In this document: positions 36,201 to 44,113 of the stretch, one piece after another
Numbering within the stretch: the stretch's first letter is position 1
How the letters are laid out: every line of letters begins with the position of its first letter
Source of the DNA: CAZGKW01 sp964526295
Lineage (GTDB): Bacteria; Planctomycetota; Phycisphaerae; FEN-1346
Assembly (NCBI GenBank): GCA_964526295.1
Contig: CAZGKW010000003.1
Location: forward strand, 62,001-126,000
DNA: 64,000 nt
Reading direction: 5' to 3'
Program-made: the position numbers and the translations under genes
Notes under the pieces: generated by a model
Told to the model about the DNA's origin: nothing
Databases searched by the model: none
The model's input: only the letters and a program-made list of their open reading frames with translations

Positions 36201-36662
36201 TCAGCCCCGTTTCGTCTTCCGGCCGCGGCACTTGACACACACGCCGCGGAGCTGGACCTGGACGAAGCGGACGTCGCCCCAGCCGCGGACCTCCTCGGGC
36301 GGCTCGAACGCATCGAGCTCCTCGCTGTAGAAGTCCCGCACCGTCCCGCACTGCGTACACACGAAGTGGTGGTGGCGGTCCATGTTCGCGTCGAACCGGG
36401 CCCGCTCGTGCAGCGGGTCGACCTTGCGGACGAGGCCCTGCTCCTCCAGCAGCGCCAGCGTGCGGTACACCGTGTCGCGCGAAATGGACGAGACCCGCCG
36501 TCGGACGCGCTTCCACACCGTTTCGGCGTCGGGGTGCTCCTCGGTGCGGGCCAGCTCGCGGAACACTTCGGTCCGCTGGTGCGTGACCTTCAGGCCGTTG
36601 GCCCGGCACGCCTCTACGAGCTGCTCGACGCGGCGGCGGACGTCTTCCTCGCGAATCGCCAT
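36201..36662 (-). CDS. perR: PerR-like Fur-family peroxide regulator
   Basis: 153 residues from ATG 36662 with GGAGG upstream. Fur-fold features: [20 protein letters not shown], then [19 protein letters not shown] (recognition helix). The regulatory-site segment [18 protein letters not shown] has Asp where PerR uses Asp and Fur uses Glu, favouring PerR. Two CxxC pairs (CTQCG, CVKCRG) form the structural zinc site. In PerR, iron-catalysed oxidation of His releases DNA. The gene's own promoter overlaps an inverted repeat, suggesting autoregulation and control of the downstream catalase. Confidence 0.92.
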   Translation of the reverse strand: MAIREEDVRRRVEQLVEACRANGLKVTHQRTEVFRELARTEEHPDAETVWKRVRRRVSSISRDTVYRTLALLEEQGLVRKVDPLHERARFDANMDRHHHFVCTQCGTVRDFYSEELDAFEPPEEVRGWGDVRFVQVQLRGVCVKCRGRKTKRG

Positions 36663-36691
36663 CTGCGGCCGTTCCTCCGACTCGTTCCTAG

Positions 36692-36708
36692 ATCGTAACT
36701 TATACGAT
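36692..36708. promoter_or_regulatory. Candidate PerR/Fur operator
   Basis: Perfect inverted repeat ATCGTA-ACTTA-TACGAT. It overlaps the -10 element of the perR promoter, a position that would block RNA polymerase. Confidence 0.7.
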
Positions 36709-36727
36709 TTAACGGCCCCGGCGTCAA
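36699..36727 (-). promoter_or_regulatory. perR-katA promoter
   Basis: On the minus strand: TTGACG, 17-bp spacer, TATAAG. It is about 37 bp upstream of the perR ATG and is overlapped by the inverted repeat at 36692-36708. Confidence 0.7.
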
Positions 36728-36891
36728 GTGCCTTCTTCCACGTGGCCGGCGGCGGACAACGCCGCACACGCGGGCAGGCCCTGCCCTCGTGCGGTCAACT
36801 GTTTGTCCGAACGGGGCAGAGCCCCGGGGCCCGATCGCGGGTTGATACAGGGAGAACCGGGGCCCGGACCCTAGCGGAAGAGGGCTTGTCT

Positions 36892-38889
36892 GTGAGTCGA
36901 TGGACCTATGCTGCGGTGGCCACCGTTGCGGCCGTGTGCCTGGCCGGGCCGGCGTTCGGTCTCGTCAATCCGCTCCTTCAACCGTTCCACCTGTGCGAGC
37001 GGTACGGCACGGTCGCCGCCTTTGCCGTCACCTCGGTGGACATCGAGGGTCGCACGGCCGAGCTTTCGCTGCGGGAGTGCGTCAAGGGCACCTGGACGGA
37101 CACGACGGTACAGTTCGCCGCGAAGGCGCCGGAGCTGGAGGACGCGTTCCTGACGTTCATGGTCGAGGGCGAGCTGGTGGTCGCGTTCGTCGGCAAGCAG
37201 GGCAGCCGGCGGGGCGCCGGCGACGTCCTCTTCTACGCCGCCGACGGGCGGTGGCAGCTCGCGACGATCGAGGACCCCGCCCGGCCCGCCGGATGGCTCT
37301 GGACCAAGGACACGGGCGAGGAGTACTTCGGCACCTTCAACGGCCGGGCCGACCGTCTCGTCGAGATGGTCGCCGACTACGTCAAGGGCCGGTACTACTA
37401 CCCGGCCCAGCCGCTGACCCGGTTCGGCCCGGACGTCGAGGTCGGGCGGCTGCCCGGTCCGGGGCGGGGCGTGGCCCTCTACGACCTGGACGGCGACGAC
37501 GACCTGGACGTCTACGCCTGCTCTCTGGACGGCGACCGGGCGTTCATCCAGACGTCGGACGGGCGGTTCGAAGACCGGACCGAATCGCTCGGCCTCGGGG
37601 GCCTGAAGGGCCCGAGCGTCGGCGTCGCCGATCTGAACGCCGACGGCGCGCCCGACCTTCTGGCCGGGACCGTCGTCCTGCTGGGCGACGGCCGGGGCGG
37701 GTTCGCCCGTACCGACGCCGGCCTCCCGGCGCTCGGGCCCGACCGGCTCAAGTGTGCCCTCCTGGCCGAGATCGACGGCGACGGGCTCCCCGACGTCGTC
37801 CTGTCGCTCGTCGGCGGCGGCCTGCGGCTGTTCCTGAACGCCGGGACGGCGCCCCTGGCGTACCGCGAAGCCACCGCCGACACCGGTCTCGACACGGAAC
37901 CCTGCGGGGCCGGGGGAACGGGCTACGTCTGCTGGGGCGACTGGAGCGGCGACGGCCGGACGGACCTGTACTACGCCTCGGGCCGCGGCATGCTCCTGGT
38001 GCAGGACGAGCGGGGCCGGTTCGCGCCCGTCCGCTACTACGGCAGCTACGACTTCGCGTCGAACGAAGGCGAGGAAGGCGTGGCCGGGGCGGGCTGTTTC
38101 GCCCCGCTGTGGCGGCCGGCCGGCACGGACGTCATCACGACCTCCGATGCCGAGCTCATCCTGCTGACCAACGAGGGCGGCCGGCTCGTCGACGTGACCA
38201 CCGAAGGCAACGAGATCACCGAATGCACCCCCGCCATGATGGCCGTCGTGGCCGAGGACCTCAACGCCGACGGCCTCGTCGACCTCTATACGGCCAGCCG
38301 CAAGCGGCTCCCGAACATCCATCACGAGAACCGCGGGTACGGCTCGTTCATGGCCTCCCACAAGTACGACCCGGCCATGTTTCCCGGGGCGGCCCATCGT
38401 CAGGGGGCGTGGGGACTGGCGGCGGGTGACGCGACCGGCGACGGGCTGAACGACCTGGTCCTGACGGGCCACGACGGCCGCGTCACCCTCATGGTCAACG
38501 ACTCGCTGGGCCTGCGGACGCCCGTCGAGCATCCCACCATCCAGCAACAGCGGCTCGCGGGCACCCGACTGCTGACGGTCGGCCTGGCCGGGCGGCGAGG
38601 CGTCCTCGGGGCCCAGGTCGTCCTGACCGATGCCGCCGGCAATGCCGTCGCGAAACGCGTCGTCGGATCCAACGTCGCCACGGGCTGCCGCAGCCCCGAT
38701 GCCGTCAACCTCGCGGTCCTCGACCCGGGCGGTTACCGGCTCGCGGTCCGCTGGTCGGACGGCCGGACCACAGCGATGGAGGTGGACCTGACGGAAGCCA
38801 AGCGAAAGGTGGTCGAGATGGCCGCGGACGAGCCGGGGCCCGCGGGGCGCTCCCGGTCCGCATCGGCCCAGTCGAGGGCGCGGCCGTGA
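36892..38889 (+). CDS. Exported FG-GAP/VCBS-type repeat protein
   Basis: 665 residues. The GTG at 36892 follows GAAGAGGG, and VSRWTYAAVATVAAVCLAGP is a signal peptide. Repeated Asp-rich calcium-binding loops are the FG-GAP/VCBS pattern: YDLDGDDDLDVYAC, ADLNADGAPDLLAG, AEIDGDGLPDVVLS, GDWSGDGRTDLYYA, EDLNADGLVDLYTA, GDATGDGLNDLVLT. These form a beta-propeller. The C-terminal part (about 540-640) has an ASPIC/UnbV-like flavour (VGLAGRRGVLGAQVVLTD, then YRLAVRWSDGRTT). The function is probably binding or surface; the ligand is unknown. Its end overlaps the next gene by 4 bp. Confidence 0.85.
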   Translation: MSRWTYAAVATVAAVCLAGPAFGLVNPLLQPFHLCERYGTVAAFAVTSVDIEGRTAELSLRECVKGTWTDTTVQFAAKAPELEDAFLTFMVEGELVVAFVGKQGSRRGAGDVLFYAADGRWQLATIEDPARPAGWLWTKDTGEEYFGTFNGRADRLVEMVADYVKGRYYYPAQPLTRFGPDVEVGRLPGPGRGVALYDLDGDDDLDVYACSLDGDRAFIQTSDGRFEDRTESLGLGGLKGPSVGVADLNADGAPDLLAGTVVLLGDGRGGFARTDAGLPALGPDRLKCALLAEIDGDGLPDVVLSLVGGGLRLFLNAGTAPLAYREATADTGLDTEPCGAGGTGYVCWGDWSGDGRTDLYYASGRGMLLVQDERGRFAPVRYYGSYDFASNEGEEGVAGAGCFAPLWRPAGTDVITTSDAELILLTNEGGRLVDVTTEGNEITECTPAMMAVVAEDLNADGLVDLYTASRKRLPNIHHENRGYGSFMASHKYDPAMFPGAAHRQGAWGLAAGDATGDGLNDLVLTGHDGRVTLMVNDSLGLRTPVEHPTIQQQRLAGTRLLTVGLAGRRGVLGAQVVLTDAAGNAVAKRVVGSNVATGCRSPDAVNLAVLDPGGYRLAVRWSDGRTTAMEVDLTEAKRKVVEMAADEPGPAGRSRSASAQSRARP

Positions 38890-39509
38890 GTCCCCCGAGG
38901 GGCCGGGCCGGGCCGTCGGACCTTCGCCTGGTCCTGGTGCGCCACGGCGAGGCGATGGACCACGAGGTGCCGGGGTCCCACCAGGGGCCGCTGACGCCGC
39001 TGGGGCACCGTCAGGCGGCGCGCGTCGCCCGCCGGCTGGCGAGTGAGACCCTCAGTCACATTTATACAAGCGACTACAGCCGCGCCCACGACACCGCCCT
39101 GGCGATTGCGAAGCGGCACGCCGGCACGCCGTTCGTCGTCACCCCGGACGTGCGCGAGGTGAACGGCCTTCACACGCGCCGCGGCCGGACGCCGCGCGGC
39201 CGCCTCGAAGAGACCCGCCGCCAGAGCGAACGCGTCGAGCGGTTCGTGAGGCGGCTGATAACGACCCATCGGCCGGGCGAAACGGTCCTCGTCGTGACGC
39301 ACGGCAACTTTATCAACCTGTTCGTGGCGCTGCTGGCAGGCTGGGACCCGAAGGCCGCCGTCCCGCTGGACACCCCCAACGCCTCGGTGACGGTCGTGAC
39401 GTGGCGGGCCGATCCCTTCGCGCGGTGGGTCCGGCCTGTTAGAATCGACCTCCTGGGCTGCGTGGCCCACCTGCCGCAGGGCATGGTCACCGGGCGGGCC
39501 GGCGGCTGA
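38886..39509 (+). CDS. Histidine phosphatase superfamily (phosphoglycerate-mutase-like)
   Basis: 207 residues from GTG 38886, overlapping the previous stop (GTGA). The RHG motif with the phospho-accepting His is in LVLVRHGEAMDHEVPG; SDYSRAHDTALAIA supplies the conserved Arg, and VLVVTHGNFINLFVALL the second His. Family members remove phosphate from proteins or small molecules. The last residues, after WRADPFARW, are less conserved. Translational coupling to the FG-GAP-like gene is evident but the shared role is not. Confidence 0.85.
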   Translation: MSPPRGRAGPSDLRLVLVRHGEAMDHEVPGSHQGPLTPLGHRQAARVARRLASETLSHIYTSDYSRAHDTALAIAKRHAGTPFVVTPDVREVNGLHTRRGRTPRGRLEETRRQSERVERFVRRLITTHRPGETVLVVTHGNFINLFVALLAGWDPKAAVPLDTPNASVTVVTWRADPFARWVRPVRIDLLGCVAHLPQGMVTGRAGG

Positions 39510-39527
39510 GAGCAACGGAACCGGAGC

Positions 39528-39539
39528 GGGGGGGGGGGG
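39528..39539 (+). repeat. 12-base G homopolymer upstream of a start codon
   Basis: Twelve consecutive G precede the AAGGGA ribosome binding site of the next gene by four bases. Such tracts are prone to slippage. Confidence 0.7.
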
Positions 39540-39553
39540 AGAAGGGAACGGAC

Positions 39554-40840
39554 GTGGGCGTGAAGCGAATCGTCATCCTCGTTGGGACCGCTTGTGGTTG
39601 GCTCGGCGTCGCCCTGGCGCCGGTGGTCGCGGCCGAACCCACCGCCCACGATCCGCACTACGGCGACCGGGCCGTCTGGCCCGCATGGGTGGAGAAGGCC
39701 GACTTCCGGAAGGAGACGTGGCCGCCGGGCCGGCTGCTCGTCTGGGCCGCCAGCGACGGCAGGGCCAACCCGGCCGACCCCGCCTGCTGGATCGAGCTCC
39801 GGCCGCGCGCGTCCGGCGCCGCCTCCCGAGGACGGACCCCCGCCAAGGGGCCCGACGAGAACACCGACGTGGTCTTCCCCGGCGGGGTCCGGGTCTCCGG
39901 CGCGAAGGGCCAGGGACGGCTCCTGGTGCGCCACGTGACCGTCGAACCCGAGGCCCAGGTCAGGCTCTCGGAGGTCGATATCCAGGGGAACCTCTGGGTC
40001 AGGAAGGGCGGGTCCTTCTCTCGGGCCAAGGGCATCTTCGGCGGACGGGACAAGCACACCTTCTGCCGAAGCGACAACGAGGACGTCGAGTTCATCCCCA
40101 ACCTGGTCGTCCACAACAAGCGCCCGGGGGTGTCCACCGAATGGATCGGTCGGTGGAAGACCGGCGACGAGGTGAACCTGTTCTCGGGCACGTTCATCGT
40201 CGCCCCCGGCAGCACGTTCCTGCCCACCGACCGGCGGGCGATGCGGATCCGACCCGACGCCGAACTGGTCCTTCTGTCGGCCTCGACGGTCCACACCCGG
40301 GGCAACTGCTACAAGGGCAACGATATTGAAGTCGAGGGCAAGCTGCTGGCCGGGACGGCCGAGAGACCCCTGACACGCGACTGCACGCTGGGACTGAGCT
40401 TCAAGGCGCTCGGAAAGGGTGGCCTCCGGGGAGCGGACGCCGACAACGTCGGCCTGCTGCTCTTCCCGGACGGCGTTATCGCCGTCAGGAGCGCCGACCC
40501 CGAACGAGCGCGGCTGGTCTTTCGTTGGCACCGCCGCCCGAGCGAGAGCCACGGCTTCGACGGTCGCGAGCCGCCGGCGGTGGCCGCCATGCCGCACGGC
40601 ATCACGATGCTGCTGCTGGGCGAAGCGCGGTTCGACGGCGTCCGGTTCGAGGACGTCCTGGAGGGCGGGATCATGATGCTCGATACCGGCGCTCGGAAGA
40701 GTTGGCAGCACGTTGCTTACGGGCCGGGCAACTTCGGCGAGCCGGCCGAGCTGTTCGCATCGAGCGCCGGCCGCGAGGATCGCGTGCGGAGCGGCGGCGG
40801 CACCGGCAGGGGCATCATAAGCGACGGAGAGACTCAGTGA
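39554..40840 (+). CDS. Exported paralogue 1 of a three-gene family, unknown function
   Basis: 428 residues from GTG 39554 (AAGGGA upstream), with a signal peptide ending near VVAAEP. It shares an ordered set of blocks with the two following genes: DPHYGDRAVWPAW, TWPPGRLLVWA, PDENTDVVFPGG, LVRHVTVEPEA, GNLWV, then FIVAPGSTFLPTDRRAM and ERPLTRDCTLGLSFK, ending with a PHGITMLLLGEARFDGVRF block. The short repeated beta-strand pattern suggests a right-handed beta-helix, an inference. No catalytic signature is recognised. Its stop overlaps the next start. Confidence 0.82.
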   Translation: MGVKRIVILVGTACGWLGVALAPVVAAEPTAHDPHYGDRAVWPAWVEKADFRKETWPPGRLLVWAASDGRANPADPACWIELRPRASGAASRGRTPAKGPDENTDVVFPGGVRVSGAKGQGRLLVRHVTVEPEAQVRLSEVDIQGNLWVRKGGSFSRAKGIFGGRDKHTFCRSDNEDVEFIPNLVVHNKRPGVSTEWIGRWKTGDEVNLFSGTFIVAPGSTFLPTDRRAMRIRPDAELVLLSASTVHTRGNCYKGNDIEVEGKLLAGTAERPLTRDCTLGLSFKALGKGGLRGADADNVGLLLFPDGVIAVRSADPERARLVFRWHRRPSESHGFDGREPPAVAAMPHGITMLLLGEARFDGVRFEDVLEGGIMMLDTGARKSWQHVAYGPGNFGEPAELFASSAGREDRVRSGGGTGRGIISDGETQ

Positions 40841-42099
40841 CGGAGATGCGGGGTCGGGCGGTCTCGATCATTGCCTGTCTCCTGGCTTGCGGCCCGGCCC
40901 TGGCGGCGAGCCCGGCGGCCAGGCTTGACCCTCAGGGCCCCCTTTACAAAGCCGCATCGGCCCACGCGCCGAACTTCGCCAGCAAGGCCCTCTGGCCCTA
41001 CGCCGTCGAGAAAACCGCGTACACCAGGGAGACGTGGCCCCCGGCCCGCGTTCTCGTTTGGGCCGCCGAGGAGGCCCCCCGCCGCGGGACGATCGCCTTC
41101 GCCGACCCGGCCAACTGGACCACGCCCGACGGCAAGCCCGTCGCACGGCCCCCCGACGAGGCGACGGACGTCGTGTTCCCGGCCGGGTGCCGATTCAACA
41201 CCAAGGAGCCCTTCATGGCCCGGCACGTCACGGTCGAGCCGGGGGCCCACGTCGTCGTCTGGAACGTCCAGATGACCGGCAACCTCTGGGTCAAAGAGGG
41301 GGCCACGTACCGCCGCATGAAGGGGGTCTTCGGCGCCGCGGACCGCGACACCTTTGCCCGAAGCGACAACGACGAGATCGTCTTCATCCCCAACAACCTG
41401 ACGGTCAACAAGAGGATGGACAAGTCGCTCGAGTGGCTCGGCCGGTGGAAGATCGCCGACGAGATCAACATGAACTCCGGTTCGTTCATCGTCGGACCGG
41501 GCAGCCTGTTCCAGCACACCGACCGCCGCCGCTCGGTCATCCGCGCCGACGGCGCCCTCGTCCTGATGTCCGGGGCGACGTTCGAGGGGCGCGGCAACGT
41601 GTACCAGGGGTCGGACCTCGAGGTCGACGGGCGTGTGCTGGCCGGAACGCCGGCCCGTCCCCTGACGCGAGACTGCGTGCTCGGTCTCAGCTTCAAGCCC
41701 AATCTTGACCCGGAGGGGTCGCCGCGGGCGCGGCGGCGACCGCGCGACGACGTCGGCCTGAACCTGCGCCCCGGCGCGAGCCTTGTCGTCACCAGCGCCG
41801 ACCCAAAGACGGCCCGGCTCGTCTTTCGCTGGCACCGCAACCCCCCCGAAACCAAGCCGTTCGAGAACGGCGAGCCGCGCGAGATCGCGGCACTGCCTCA
41901 CGGCATCGCCATGAACCTTCTGGGCGAGGCCCGCCTCAATGGCGTCGAGTTCAACGACGTTCTCAAAGGCGGCATCCGACTCCCGGACCTGGCCGCACGC
42001 CGGGCCTGGCAGAACGTGGTCTTCGGCCGGGGCAACTTCGGCAAGCCCGACGAGCTGTTTGCCATCCAAGGGGCCGGGAAGCGATCACGGCCCAACTGA
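40837..42099 (+). CDS. Exported paralogue 2 of the same family
   Basis: 420 residues from GTG 40837, which overlaps the previous stop (GTGA); an ATG at 40846 is an alternative. Signal peptide VSIIACLLACGPALA. The blocks match paralogue 1 closely: SKALWPYAVEKTAYTRETWP, PPDEATDVVFPAGC, GNLWVKEGATYRRMKGVFG, ARSDNDEIVFIPN, GSFIVGPGSLFQHTDRRRS, ARPLTRDCVLGLSFKPN and ARLVFRWHRNPPETK. Probably duplicated recently relative to paralogue 3. Function unknown. Confidence 0.82.
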   Translation: MTEMRGRAVSIIACLLACGPALAASPAARLDPQGPLYKAASAHAPNFASKALWPYAVEKTAYTRETWPPARVLVWAAEEAPRRGTIAFADPANWTTPDGKPVARPPDEATDVVFPAGCRFNTKEPFMARHVTVEPGAHVVVWNVQMTGNLWVKEGATYRRMKGVFGAADRDTFARSDNDEIVFIPNNLTVNKRMDKSLEWLGRWKIADEINMNSGSFIVGPGSLFQHTDRRRSVIRADGALVLMSGATFEGRGNVYQGSDLEVDGRVLAGTPARPLTRDCVLGLSFKPNLDPEGSPRARRRPRDDVGLNLRPGASLVVTSADPKTARLVFRWHRNPPETKPFENGEPREIAALPHGIAMNLLGEARLNGVEFNDVLKGGIRLPDLAARRAWQNVVFGRGNFGKPDELFAIQGAGKRSRPN

Positions 42100-42110
42100 G
42101 GGGACACGCG

Positions 42111-43424
42111 ATGAAGCGATCTCGAACCTTCGCTACGGCCCTGGCGGCGGCCCTCCTGGCGGCCCTGGCCTCAAGCGAAGCCCGGGCCCGGTCGGTCCTC
42201 GACGACGTGGACTTCACGAGTGCGGCCTACCGCACCGCCACCGCTCACGATCCGCATTTCGCCGATAGGAGCATCTGGCCCGCATGCCTTCAGGTCGAGA
42301 AGACGGCGTACGCCAAACAGACGTGGCCGCCCGCCCGCGTCATGGTGTGGGCCCGGACCGACGTCCGCCAGTTCAGCGGCAACGTCCTCGATCCGGCCAA
42401 CTGGCAGGTCGACGGCCGGCCGGCCACGAACCCACCTGACGAGAACACCGACATCGTCTTCCCCGACGGCAACTACCGTGTTCGGTCGACCCAGAGGGCC
42501 GACATCCGATGCCGCCACGCGACCGCCGGCGTCGGCGTCTTCACGGCCCTTCAGGTCAAGGTGAACGCCCGCGGCAACGTCTGGTTCAAGCGGGGGGCCA
42601 TCTGCGGCGGCGGAAGCTGGAGCGGACCCGGCGACGTCTTCGTCCGCAACGACAACCCCGATTACACCCGAATGAACTGCCTCCTCGCGAACAAGATCGT
42701 CATCAACAAGGCCGTCGAGGCCTCCGTCGAGTTCATTGGCGTCGGCCGGACGAACGACGAGTTCGTCAACCAGTCCGGCACTTTTCTCGTGGCGCCGAAC
42801 TCCCAGTTCTGCCCGGGCGACCGCTCGATGCAGTACGTCTTTCCCGGGGCACGGATGGTCCTCCTGTCCGGGTCGACCTTCCACAAGCGGAACAACCAGC
42901 ACGCCAAGACCGACATCGTCGTCGGCGGCGAACTGCTCGCCGGCCTCCCCGACCGGCCGCTCACCCGCGACTGCATCCTCGGCCTCAGCCGCAAGTCCAA
43001 GGGCACCGGCGACCGCCACGGCCGTCCCGACGACGTCGGTCTCCTCGTCGAGACAGGCGGCAAGCTCCACGTCTATAGCGCCGACCCGAAGAAGGCCCGC
43101 CTCGTCATCACCCATCCGGGACTTCAGGACGGGAGCTGGGACCCCCGGCAGGACGGCGTCGAGGGCAAGGTTCCCCTGCGGACCGACGTCGTCCTCCAGG
43201 GCAACCTCAAGCTCGACGGCATCCTTTTCGACCGCATCCGCAAGGGCGGCATCATGATGACCGACCCGTCGATCATGAAGCGTTGGGCCGTCTTCTACGG
43301 GACCGAGAACGACGCCTCGCCCGACGCCCTGTACACCAGGCTCGACGGGCGCTACGCCGTCCGCGTCGACCTGGGCGTCGGCGGCACCGCCCGCGAAGAG
43401 CTCAGGGAGCTTCGGAACCGATAG
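42111..43424 (+). CDS. Exported paralogue 3 of the same family
   Basis: 437 residues from ATG 42111, with GAGGGGA seven bases upstream and a signal peptide (MKRSRTFATALAAALLAALA). It is more distant than paralogues 1 and 2: HDPHFADRSIWPACLQVEKT, KQTWPPARVMVWARTDV, PPDENTDIVFPDGNY, FLVAPNSQFCPGDRSMQYVF and DRPLTRDCILGLSRKSKG. The His-rich region of the others is replaced, and it ends in a charged tail. Twelve bases separate it from paralogue 2, so the three genes form one operon. Confidence 0.82.
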   Translation: MKRSRTFATALAAALLAALASSEARARSVLDDVDFTSAAYRTATAHDPHFADRSIWPACLQVEKTAYAKQTWPPARVMVWARTDVRQFSGNVLDPANWQVDGRPATNPPDENTDIVFPDGNYRVRSTQRADIRCRHATAGVGVFTALQVKVNARGNVWFKRGAICGGGSWSGPGDVFVRNDNPDYTRMNCLLANKIVINKAVEASVEFIGVGRTNDEFVNQSGTFLVAPNSQFCPGDRSMQYVFPGARMVLLSGSTFHKRNNQHAKTDIVVGGELLAGLPDRPLTRDCILGLSRKSKGTGDRHGRPDDVGLLVETGGKLHVYSADPKKARLVITHPGLQDGSWDPRQDGVEGKVPLRTDVVLQGNLKLDGILFDRIRKGGIMMTDPSIMKRWAVFYGTENDASPDALYTRLDGRYAVRVDLGVGGTAREELRELRNR

Positions 43425-43474
43425 GCGCCGAACGGCCCCGCCCCAAAGGCGTGCGACGTGCGGCCCTGTGCGGC

Positions 43475-43600
43475 GCACGTCGCCGTACCCGATCAGGTCG
43501 CGGCTGAGCCAGCGGCCGAGGGGGGCGTGGTAGTACCGGTGCCGGACGTGGTACAGGCCCGTCTCGGGATCGTAGCGGTAGCCACAGTAGAGGAGACCTC
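43475..43600 (-). pseudogene. Rhs repeat-associated core fragment
   Basis: The minus strand reads YCGYRYDPETGLYHVRHRYY followed by HAPLGRWLSRDLIGYGD, the conserved Rhs/YD-repeat core that precedes the variable toxin tip. No start, no other YD repeats and no toxin domain remain, and the upstream end abuts a transposase fragment in another frame. Confidence 0.75.
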
Positions 43601-43729
43601 GTTGGCGACGTCGCTTGCGCCGTCGGAGTCGCGGCTCATGGCCCGCAGGATCGTCTCGCATCGACGCTTGACGGCCCGGAGGGGATGGTCCTCGGGGACC
43701 TTGTCCTCGAGGTTGATCATCAGGAACAT
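43601..43729 (-). pseudogene. Transposase N-terminal fragment (IS1182/IS5-type)
   Basis: From ATG 43729 the minus strand gives MFLMINLEDKVPEDHPLRAV followed by KRRCETILRAMSRD, the typical N-terminus of IS1182/IS5-group transposases. Homology stops after about 35 residues, where Rhs-like sequence begins in another frame. The DDE catalytic core is missing. Confidence 0.7.
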
Positions 43730-44113
43730 CGAGCTCTGGACGTCGGTGCTCCCCGCATGGCGAATCCTCCCGTTCGTGGACCGCCCGACACCCTAGCGCA
43801 TCCTTTATGATACGTCAATGCAAAAAGCGGGCCTTCTTGGCGGCCTGTTAGGGGTCGTCAGTCTCCCTGGCCAGCGTCACCACGCGGGCTTTGCCCGCGC
43901 GAGCGGAAGGTTGTATACTGAAACCGACGGGGGGGTATTCTGAAAGCAGGGGGGCTACTCAGGAAGCCGGTACTCGCGCCGCAGGGGAAGCGGAACCGGG
44001 CGGGCCCCCATCTCGACCGAAGCGAACGAGACGAGGAACTCGTTCCTGCGCCGGCGCGGCCGGCCGGACCCGTCCGACCCCCTGGCCGCCCACAGACAGA
44101 GAGCACGACAGCC

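Larger units (their letters stand above)
43425..44113. other. 689-bp gap with mobile-element and Rhs debris
   Basis: Contains a minus-strand Rhs core fragment and a transposase N-terminus (listed separately), then 43801-43862, which resembles 26448-26510, and a CGCGGGC-TTT-GCCCGCG hairpin around 43881-43897. No intact gene. Confidence 0.6.
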
